From Flavobacteriales bacterium (GTDB taxonomy: Bacteria; Bacteroidota; Bacteroidia; Flavobacteriales_E; Vicingaceae), in NCBI GenBank assembly GCA_002402165.1, contig NVVI01000044.1, forward strand, positions 14,973 to 20,237: a stretch of DNA of 5,265 bases, written 5' to 3'. Shown here in pieces: positions 1 through 5,265 of this stretch. The notes under the pieces are model-generated. The model made no database searches. It was given only the letters and a program-made list of their open reading frames with translations, and had not been told where the DNA came from. Both the position numbers and the translations under genes were made by a program. How positions within the stretch are numbered: the first letter of the stretch is position 1; every line of letters starts with the position of its first letter.

Positions 1-979
1 GGTTATAAATAGGAATGTTTAATGAAAACACTACTGATTGTCCTAAGTTATCATCTATTTGATCGCTAAAAGTAAACGGAGAAAAATCTGTTGTTCCTTG
101 TCTATGCTGGTAAACTGTATTCATACCAAAGCTTACCGAAAAAGAAGGATAAAAGCTTGCTCTCGATATTTTAATGCTTTTTTCTGCACTTAAAATATTT
201 AGCTCAGCCAATTTAATTTCCGGAAAAGTAGCATTTGCTTTATCATAAATAGCTGTTACACTGTTGCCTAAAATTGCTTGATCTTTAACATTAATAGGTA
301 CATCAGCAACTTCTATACTCATTGCATCTAGTTGCAATAATTGAGCTAAGCCTAAACTAGAAATAACCACCGTGTTTTGCGCGACAATTAAATTTTGATT
401 GTCAGCCGCTAATGTAGATTTAATGTTTAGTAAATCCCCTTGAGGTAAAACTCCTGCCTGTACCAATTGCTCTACTCGACTCACTTCATTTTTACTAATC
501 TCTAATTGAGATTCAGCAACTTTAAGCTGCTCTTTAGCAAACAATATTTGCAAATAAGAATTAACCACATTTAAGGAAATATCATTTTTCATTTTTGCAA
601 TGGCAGCTTCTTGCACCTCTACTCCTATTTTAGCTTGTTTTAAGCTATGTACATTGGCAAAACCATCAAATACATTAATAGTAGAATTAATGCTAAAGCT
701 ATTGGACCTAAAGTCTGCTGGAATTCTTGCTCCAGAAACACCAATGGAAGATCCAAAATTATAACTCTGTGCAGCACTTGCATTTAAGTTTGGTGCAAAA
801 TTCCACTTGGCTGCTTTTACATCTTCTATGGAAATATTCTTGTCCAATTCAGATTGTTTTACAGAAATGTTATTTTCCAAAGCATAATCAACACACTCTT
901 TTAAAGTCCATACTTTATTTTCTTGAGCATTAACGCTTCCGAAAAAGGATAAGGCAATTATTGATAGTATTATTCTCAT
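1..979 (-). CDS. TolC-family outer-membrane efflux protein, N-terminal 326 residues (3' end outside window)
   Basis: This is the outer-membrane channel of the exporter encoded upstream. The open frame starts at ATG 979-977 and runs off the left edge without a stop. An in-frame TGA lies 27 nt upstream with no ATG between, so this start is well supported. Residues 1-18 look like a signal peptide (MRIILSIIALSFFGSVNA), with likely cleavage before Q19. The mature protein opens with WTLKECVDYALENN (24-37), the usual N-terminus of Bacteroidota outer-membrane efflux proteins. Long heptad-like helices follow at about 110-210, with a probable periplasmic tip turn near LVQAGVLPQGDLL (172-184), then a second repeat beginning around 235. 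The visible part ends in SLNIPIYN, a strand that usually sits in the second half of these proteins. Relatives are commonly near 440 aa, so roughly a quarter is probably missing. The adaptor gene lies 89 nt upstream on the same strand. Family assignment is firm; the substrate is unknown. Confidence 0.93.
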   Translation of the reverse strand, partial: MRIILSIIALSFFGSVNAQENKVWTLKECVDYALENNISVKQSELDKNISIEDVKAAKWNFAPNLNASAAQSYNFGSSIGVSGARIPADFRSNSFSINSTINVFDGFANVHSLKQAKIGVEVQEAAIAKMKNDISLNVVNSYLQILFAKEQLKVAESQLEISKNEVSRVEQLVQAGVLPQGDLLNIKSTLAADNQNLIVAQNTVVISSLGLAQLLQLDAMSIEVADVPINVKDQAILGNSVTAIYDKANATFPEIKLAELNILSAEKSIKISRASFYPSFSVSFGMNTVYQHRQGTTDFSPFTFSDQIDDNLGQSVVFSLNIPIYN

Positions 980-996
980 GTCTATTTCTTTCTTAG

Positions 997-1058
997 CGTC
1001 ACCATAAATTCATTTCAAGGTCTGTTTAGCTAGATGCTGAAATAAATTCAGCATGACG
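997..1058. repeat. Two-hairpin palindromic intergenic repeat (REP-like)
   Basis: Two 27-bp units in inverted orientation (997-1023 and 1032-1058) flank an 8-bp spacer, and the element is bounded by CGTCA and TGACG. The right unit holds a perfect 8-bp stem, ATGCTGAA (1034-1041) with TTCAGCAT (1047-1054), around a 5-nt loop. The left unit folds less perfectly (ACCATAAA against TTCAAGGT). The left unit matches the reverse complement of the right unit at 19 of 27 positions. The element fills most of the gap between the adaptor and TolC-like genes. I recall similar short palindromes as frequent in flavobacterial intergenic regions, but cannot name the family. Neither hairpin is followed by a T-run on the minus strand, so a terminator is unlikely. 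Roles in mRNA stability or folding are possible. Confidence 0.7.
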
Positions 1059-1068
1059 TTTTATTTAG

Positions 1069-2208
1069 TTATTTTCTTTTTTTCTTCTTTTTCTTATCCT
1101 CTTCACTTTTTTTCTTAAGAGGCTCTGTAATGTTCCAGACTTTAACTTTGTCCTTTTCTGTTAGTCCTGATATTATTTCTACATTAATACCATCAGAAAT
1201 ACCTAATTCAATATCTCTGCGTTCAAAATCTTGGTCACCTAACTCTAGCTCAACAAAGGGCTCATCCGTTTCCTCATCAAATTGGACATGAGCTTCTTTT
1301 ATTGCTAAAATATTTTTCTTCTCTCCAATAACAATTGTTGCATTAGCACTATAACCTGCTCTTACAAAAAAGTTGGAATCTAACTTTACATTCGCTTCAA
1401 TTTTAAACTGAACTGCCCCTTGTTCCTCTATTCCTTGAGGAGACACAAAACGAAGCTTAGCATCAAATGTTTTGTCATTTATTGCTCCTAATCTTATAAT
1501 TAAAGGCATATCTATTTTTAAATTTCCAACTTCTGCTTCATCAATCTGACCTTCAAAAATCATGTCTGTTAAATCGGCAATAATCGCAACTGTAGTTCCT
1601 GGATTAAAATTATTACTCTCTATTACTTGGTCTCCTTTTTTTACTGGAATTTCAAGCACAGTACCAGAAACAGTAGCACGAATATTTGTGTTTGTTGCTC
1701 CTTTACCTGCTGTTCCTAATTGAATGATTTTTAAATCATTTTCAGCATTAATTAATTCTTGTTTAGCTTGATTAAATCTTAATTCGATGGATATAAAATC
1801 TTGATTTGAAATAATGCCTTTGTCATAAAGTTTCTTATTTCTTTTGAAATCAATTTTACTATTGGCTAATACAATTTTAGCATTATCAACTCTTCCTGTA
1901 GCACTATTTAAGGCTTGTTCGTTAGGTACTACCTTAATTTTAGCAATCAACTCTCCCACTTTTACAATTTCTCCTTCTTTCACAAAAACCTCTTGAATAA
2001 TCCCAGAAATCTGAGGCTTAATCTCAACTTGATCTTCGGGAACTACCTTGCCTGTTGCTACTGTTTTTTTCTCAATAGTTGTTCTTATCGGATTTTCTGA
2101 TTCATACTTAACAGGGTCCTGATTGTTGGTTTCTATAAAAAAACTTGTTGCATATATTACTCCTAAAAGAAGTCCAATTATTAATATGTATTTAAATACT
2201 TTTTTCAT
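1069..2208 (-). CDS. MacA/HlyD-type periplasmic adaptor subunit of ABC efflux pump
   Basis: This is the membrane-fusion protein linking the inner-membrane transporter to the TolC-like channel. Its 379 aa match the usual length for MacA relatives. One hydrophobic segment (about 7-24) anchors it, with the rest periplasmic. The first lipoyl half is at about 60-92 (GIIQEVFVKEGEIVKVGELI) and the second at about 175-213. Between them lies an alpha-helical hairpin (about 93-165). The hairpin tip carries RNKKLYDKGIIS (123-134), with R123, L127 and S134 at the spacing of the RLS motif by which AcrA/MacA adaptors dock onto TolC. A beta-barrel (about 214-295) and membrane-proximal domain (about 298-360) follow. 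The tail (365-379) is almost all Lys, Glu and Asp, which is odd. ATG 2208-2206 is the first start after an in-frame TAA; AGGA lies only one base before it, too close for a normal Shine-Dalgarno site. A 168-bp gap separates it from the permease gene upstream. Confidence 0.93.
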   Translation of the reverse strand: MKKVFKYILIIGLLLGVIYATSFFIETNNQDPVKYESENPIRTTIEKKTVATGKVVPEDQVEIKPQISGIIQEVFVKEGEIVKVGELIAKIKVVPNEQALNSATGRVDNAKIVLANSKIDFKRNKKLYDKGIISNQDFISIELRFNQAKQELINAENDLKIIQLGTAGKGATNTNIRATVSGTVLEIPVKKGDQVIESNNFNPGTTVAIIADLTDMIFEGQIDEAEVGNLKIDMPLIIRLGAINDKTFDAKLRFVSPQGIEEQGAVQFKIEANVKLDSNFFVRAGYSANATIVIGEKKNILAIKEAHVQFDEETDEPFVELELGDQDFERRDIELGISDGINVEIISGLTEKDKVKVWNITEPLKKKSEEDKKKKKKRK

Positions 2209-2250
2209 GTCCTTTGTTATTTATTTTTTAAATTCTTTTAACATAGCCCT

Positions 2251-2307
2251 AATTTTGTTTCCAAATTTATCCTTCGATAAACTCAGGATGACAATTTGGA
2301 CAAAATT
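2251..2307. repeat. Long imperfect palindrome of REP-like sequence upstream of adaptor gene
   Basis: The outer arms are 2251-2267 and 2293-2307. They pair as AATTTTG plus TCCAAATT, with two extra T bases in the left arm; the inner 8 bp (2260-2267 with 2293-2300) are perfect. Inside, ATCCT (2269-2273) pairs with AGGAT (2285-2289) around the loop TCGATAAACTC. Read on the minus strand, the core is TGTCATCCTGAGTTTATCGA. I recognise this as a very common type of short repeat in Bacteroidota intergenic DNA; its chance translation FDKLRMT appears in one plus-strand frame. It lies in the 168-bp gap before the adaptor gene. A hairpin in the mRNA is possible; the function is unknown. Confidence 0.65.
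2262..2294 (-). promoter_or_regulatory. Candidate Bacteroidota-type promoter for adaptor and TolC-like genes
   Basis: On the minus strand TTG (2294-2292) is followed after 22 nt by TAAATTTG (2269-2262). This fits the flavobacterial consensus TTG, a spacer of about 17-23 nt, then TAnnTTTG. Transcription would begin near 2255 and leave a leader of about 47 nt before the adaptor ATG. The site lies inside the palindrome at 2251-2307. Such matches arise by chance in AT-rich DNA, so this is only a candidate. If real, the adaptor and outer-membrane genes could be expressed partly independently of the ATPase and permeases. Confidence 0.35.
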
Positions 2308-2329
2308 TCCCCTTTTCAAAAGAGAAATT
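2304..2329 (-). terminator. Terminator-like imperfect hairpin after second permease gene
   Basis: On the minus strand AATTTCTCTTTT and AAAAGGGGAAATT flank a single G. They pair imperfectly, with a bulge and G-U pairs, and the hairpin ends in a short TTTT. It lies about 48 nt after the permease stop. The stem is AT-rich and the T-run short, so termination would be weak; it may equally be another palindromic repeat. Its last bases (2304-2307) are shared with the neighbouring palindrome at 2251-2307, so the two folds compete at that edge. Confidence 0.3.
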
Positions 2330-2376
2330 CCTTCGGTATTATTTTATATTCTTATTTATTCACTTTACATTCATTG

Positions 2377-3636
2377 TTACTCTTCTCTCAATGCATCAAT
2401 GGGCTTAATACTTACTGCCCTTTGTGCTGGTATTAAACCTATTAGGGTTCCCAATACTACCATTATAAATAATGCTCCTAATACATAAGGAATAGGAACT
2501 GTTGGATTAGTGTAAGGTATATCTGTGTCTTGTGTTGCCACATCTATTCCTTTCAACACAAACGAGCCTAAAACAATTCCAAACACTCCAGCAACCATGG
2601 TAAGAAATACTGATTCTAATATAATTTGTCCACGAACCTCACTTGGCGTTGCTCCTAAAGCTCTTCTCACTCCTAATTCCTTAGTTCGCTCTTTAACCGA
2701 TATCAGTAAAATATTGCCAATCCCTATAACTCCTGCAACAATTGTTGCAATTCCTACCACCATGGATAAAAACGTTAATCCCTTAGCAAAGCCATTTATC
2801 TTATTAAAAATTTCACCCAAGTTAAACGAACCTATTGCTCTATCATCTTCAGGAGAAATTTTATGAATTTTCTTTAAAATATTTTTAACATCTTGTTCAA
2901 CTTGCATTACATCCGCATCATCATAAGCTGCAATAGCTAACCATCCGACATCATCACCAGTATTATAAAGCTTTCTAAATGTTGTAAATGGAATGTTGAT
3001 ATCGCCATCTCCTGCAAAGCCTCCCCCTTCTTCAAACTTTTTAACACCTATCACTCTAAAAAATATTTTATCAATTCGGATGTACTTACCAACAGGTTCT
3101 TCATCCTTTGCAAACAATTCTTTTTTTGTTCGTTCTCCAATTACACAAACTTTTCTGTCTTCGTCTATATCTCCTTGATTGATAAAACGTCCACCAATAT
3201 ATATTTTTTGTGTCGCAATTTTTGATAACACAGGGTAATCCCCATAAACATTGTAGCTCCCTACTCGTTGACCTCTAACAACACTACCTGGCATTCCATC
3301 AAAAACTCCTTTAACAATTCTAGGTGCTATAAATTGAATTTCAGGAATTCTTGTATTTAACATCCTTACATCCCCTAACTTGAGTTGTATAGGTCTTCCT
3401 GTTTTAAATCCAGCATAAGGAACACTCGTTTGTTGTGCCCATGCAAACATGCTATTCATCGCAACATCTTCAAATCGTTCTTCAAACCCGTTATCCAATC
3501 CTTTAGCTGCTCCAGATAAAACGATGTAAATGAATATGCCCCATAATACCCCTATTACAGTAATAATGGTTCTAGCCTTATTCTTTTGAATAGAACCAAA
3601 TATTTCTTGCCATACGTCTCGGTTAAACATCAACAT
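2377..3636 (-). CDS. MacB/FtsX-type ABC transporter permease (second of a tandem pair)
   Basis: This is an inner-membrane half-permease of a mechanotransmitting ABC exporter. It has one N-terminal helix (about 23-42), a large periplasmic MacB-type domain (about 45-280), then three helices (about 287-313, 336-362, 383-403). VKERTKELGVRRALGATP (314-331), after the second helix, is the conserved cytoplasmic segment that contacts the ATPase in this family. The end SIKPIDALREE is also typical. No ATP-binding domain is fused, unlike E. coli MacB; the separate ATPase is encoded two genes upstream. Blocks shared with the first permease include FNRD.WQEIF, GRFINQ (149-154), the GKYI block (183-186) and ISPED (260-264), so the two are paralogues that probably pair as a heterodimer. 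The ATG at 3636 overlaps the previous stop as TAATG. A second ATG at 3630 would give MFNRD, exactly the start of the paralogue, and may be the true start (417 aa). Confidence 0.92.
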   Translation of the reverse strand: MLMFNRDVWQEIFGSIQKNKARTIITVIGVLWGIFIYIVLSGAAKGLDNGFEERFEDVAMNSMFAWAQQTSVPYAGFKTGRPIQLKLGDVRMLNTRIPEIQFIAPRIVKGVFDGMPGSVVRGQRVGSYNVYGDYPVLSKIATQKIYIGGRFINQGDIDEDRKVCVIGERTKKELFAKDEEPVGKYIRIDKIFFRVIGVKKFEEGGGFAGDGDINIPFTTFRKLYNTGDDVGWLAIAAYDDADVMQVEQDVKNILKKIHKISPEDDRAIGSFNLGEIFNKINGFAKGLTFLSMVVGIATIVAGVIGIGNILLISVKERTKELGVRRALGATPSEVRGQIILESVFLTMVAGVFGIVLGSFVLKGIDVATQDTDIPYTNPTVPIPYVLGALFIMVVLGTLIGLIPAQRAVSIKPIDALREE

Positions 3637-4865
3637 TATTCGTCTCTTAAAGCAACAATTGGTTTAATTCTGGCAGCACGTCTTGCGGGCACATAACCAG
3701 CAATTGCACCAAATATAATTAGCAATACAGTAGCAAAAATTGCTGTACCCATATTGATGTAAGGGTTTTTAATAAAATAATCATCTAATGAATCTCCTAA
3801 AGAAGAAAGTAGAAAAATACCACCAAACAAGCCAATATACCCTGCAGCTGTTGTAATGAAAATTGATTCTTGGAGTATCATTAAAATAACAGATCTTGGA
3901 GTTGCTCCTATTGCTTTTCGGATGCCTAATTCTTTGGTTCTTTCTTTAACAACATAGACCATTATATTACTGATACCAATTATACCTGCGATTAAAGTTC
4001 CTATCCCAACAAAAGTTACTACAATTTGCAGTAAACTACCAAACTGTTGATTTTCCTCTAATGTTTCTGCTACATTTCTCAAATAAATACCACTTTCATC
4101 TTCTGGGCTTATGTCATGTCTTTTTTTCATAAAACTCATTAATTCCTCTTCAAAAATCATCGCTCCTTCGTAACCTATTATCGGTTTAAAAGCAATAATA
4201 ATTTGTCCCACCTTATCCGTATTCATCTCAATTAATTGATTTGTTGTATAAGCAGTATAGACATATCGTTCTTCATTGTCTCCTCCATCATCTTGAAAAA
4301 CACCAACTACTTTAAAAGATCTTTTTCCTATGTTTATGTATTTCCCCATTGCATCTTCCTCTCCGAACAAATCATCCTCTACTAATCTTCCTATAACTAC
4401 ATATTTTGTCTTGTTTATTACATCTAGTTGATTGATAAAACGCCCTTTCATTAAAATTGTTTTTTCGGCATACTGATGCCCTGGTGCTACAGCTCTTAGC
4501 CCGTAATTGTTTGATTTATTTTTATACTTTATAGTGTAATTCCTTTTTATTCGTGGTGTTATATATTGTATTTGGAAAGCAAAGGTTTTTTGTATTGCTG
4601 CTAAATCATCATTATCGAATTCTACCTTTCTTCCAGATTTAAAACCATTATGAGGTAAAGCTGTTCTACCTGGAAAAAGTCTAAATATGTTAGTAGCATC
4701 ATCTACAAAAAACTCTTTAAATGAATTTTTTAATCCATTACCAAAACCAAAAAGAATAACAAAAATAAAAATACCTAACGCAACAGTAAACCCCGAAAGA
4801 AAAGTTCTTAATTTGTTTTTTGAGATGGTATCAAATATTTCTTGCCAACTGTCTCTATTAAACAT
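3636..4865 (-). CDS. MacB/FtsX-type ABC transporter permease (first of a tandem pair)
   Basis: This 409-aa inner-membrane half-permease has the MacB topology. There is one helix near the N-terminus (about 21-43), a periplasmic domain (about 45-270) and three C-terminal helices (about 279-306, 327-356, 373-393). The coupling segment VKERTKELGIRKAIGATP (306-323) follows the second helix and would contact the ATPase. The protein ends YVPARRAARIKPIVALRDE, the usual C-terminus of the family. It is clearly related to the next permease, but much of the periplasmic domain differs (for example 106-140), so the two subunits probably shape different faces of one periplasmic chamber. The start ATG 4865-4863 lies inside the end of the ATPase gene (8-nt overlap), and the MFNRDSWQEIF start matches the paralogue, which supports it. 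The stop shares one base with the next start. Translational coupling of all three genes is likely. Substrate is unknown. Confidence 0.93.
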   Translation of the reverse strand: MFNRDSWQEIFDTISKNKLRTFLSGFTVALGIFIFVILFGFGNGLKNSFKEFFVDDATNIFRLFPGRTALPHNGFKSGRKVEFDNDDLAAIQKTFAFQIQYITPRIKRNYTIKYKNKSNNYGLRAVAPGHQYAEKTILMKGRFINQLDVINKTKYVVIGRLVEDDLFGEEDAMGKYINIGKRSFKVVGVFQDDGGDNEERYVYTAYTTNQLIEMNTDKVGQIIIAFKPIIGYEGAMIFEEELMSFMKKRHDISPEDESGIYLRNVAETLEENQQFGSLLQIVVTFVGIGTLIAGIIGISNIMVYVVKERTKELGIRKAIGATPRSVILMILQESIFITTAAGYIGLFGGIFLLSSLGDSLDDYFIKNPYINMGTAIFATVLLIIFGAIAGYVPARRAARIKPIVALRDE

Positions 4866-5265
4866 GATCTGAAGCTTTTACTTGATTGATTTTTTTGTCC
4901 TCTATAATTACACCATCTTTAAGAAGCACTATTCTTTTGCACATATTTGCAATATCGTGTTCATGCGTAACTACTAAAATTGTTTTTCCTTCATCATTAA
5001 TGTCTTGAATTAACTGCATTACCTCTGCTGAAGTAACAGAATCTAATGCTCCCGTTGGCTCATCTGCCAATAATACTTTTGGTTGAGCTACTAAAGCCCT
5101 AGCAATGGCAATTCGTTGTTTTTGCCCTCCAGAAAGTTCACTAGGCAAGTGTGTAGCCCAATCACCAAGCCCAACTTTTTCTAAATATTTCATTGCTTTG
5201 ATTTGCCTTTCTTTTCGAGGCATTTTTTGATAATAAAGCGGTAGCGCTACATTTTCTAATGCAGT
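4858..5265 (-). CDS. LolD/MacB-type ABC transporter ATP-binding protein, C-terminal 135 residues (5' end outside window)
   Basis: This is the cytoplasmic ATPase that powers the exporter. The frame stays open to the right edge: 14 codons (TALENVALPLYYQK) precede the first in-window ATG at 5223, and they are typical family sequence, so that ATG is internal. Numbering from the edge, visible motifs are the ABC signature LSGGQ (44-48), Walker B VLLADE (64-69) with catalytic E69, D-loop GALD (72-75) and switch histidine H101 in VTHEH. Walker A and the Q-loop must lie outside the window. Family members are about 220-250 aa, so about 90-100 residues are missing. The LP.ELSGGQ.QR and ADEPTGALD wording matches the LolD/MacB/FtsE group, which works with permeases such as those encoded next. 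The last codons overlap the first permease gene by 8 nt. All visible catalytic residues are intact, so there is no sign of decay. Confidence 0.94.
   Translation of the reverse strand, partial: TALENVALPLYYQKMPRKERQIKAMKYLEKVGLGDWATHLPSELSGGQKQRIAIARALVAQPKVLLADEPTGALDSVTSAEVMQLIQDINDEGKTILVVTHEHDIANMCKRIVLLKDGVIIEDKKINQVKASDHV

Noticed and set aside
727..933. Plus-strand open frame of 68 codons
   Set aside because: Antisense to the TolC-like gene, whose signal peptide and N-terminal signature are clear; no leader or domain supports it. The same applies to the short frames at 1915-2100, 2993-3178 and 4687-4872.
1034..1054. Perfect 8-bp hairpin as an intrinsic terminator after the adaptor gene
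   Set aside because: No T-run follows on the minus strand, and the next gene of the same pump lies just downstream, so a repeat is the better explanation.
2123..2488. Plus-strand open frame of 121 codons spanning the adaptor start, the intergenic gap and the permease end
   Set aside because: It crosses two genes with strong family support on the other strand. Its middle (FDKLRMT and the following residues) is translation of palindromic repeats, a known type of false ORF in this phylum.
2525..2866. Plus-strand open frame of 113 codons
   Set aside because: Lies wholly inside the second permease on the opposite strand, rich in Pro/Ser/Thr as expected of an antisense shadow, with no recognisable domain.
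5221..5223. ATG at 5223 as the start of a short 121-aa ATPase
   Set aside because: The frame continues upstream to the edge with typical family residues (TALENVALPLYY), so this Met is internal and the gene is simply cut by the window.
1..5265. Macrolide-resistance or toxin-export operon
   Set aside because: MacAB-like architecture alone does not give a substrate, and no resistance, toxin, bacteriocin precursor or peptidase gene is visible in the window.

Overview
The window looks like chromosomal DNA of a member of the Bacteroidota, most likely a flavobacterium. The reasons are the AT-rich sequence (GC by eye about one third), A/T-rich leaders without clear Shine-Dalgarno sites, Bacteroidota-style protein signatures (permeases starting MFNRD.WQEIF, a TolC-like protein whose mature N-terminus reads WTLKECVDYALENN), and short palindromic intergenic repeats of a kind common in this phylum. 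This taxonomic call is an inference from sequence style.

All genes lie on the minus strand and read from right to left as one exporter locus of the MacAB-TolC type. From 5' to 3' they are: (1) the C-terminal part of a LolD/MacB-type ABC ATPase (4858-5265, cut by the right edge); (2) a MacB/FtsX-type permease of 409 aa (3636-4865); (3) a second, paralogous permease of 417-419 aa (2377-3636); (4) a MacA/HlyD-type periplasmic adaptor of 379 aa (1069-2208); (5) a TolC-family outer-membrane factor (1-979, cut by the left edge). The ATPase and first permease overlap by 8 nt, and the two permeases by 1 nt, which suggests translational coupling. The adaptor and outer-membrane genes are each preceded by a gap (168 and 89 bp) that contains palindromic repeats.

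Together the genes would build a tripartite pump. A cytoplasmic ATPase drives a probable heterodimer of the two permeases in the inner membrane. The adaptor, anchored by one N-terminal helix, spans the periplasm and docks through its helical hairpin onto the TolC-like channel. The substrate cannot be read from the sequence.

The coding content is ordinary for this phylum. The most interesting material is between the genes. A 62-bp two-hairpin repeat lies at 997-1058. A denser palindromic block at 2251-2329 shares a head sequence with it, can form competing hairpins, and overlaps a match to the Bacteroidota promoter consensus just upstream of the adaptor gene. I found no RNA genes, CRISPR arrays, insertion sequences or complete novel system.
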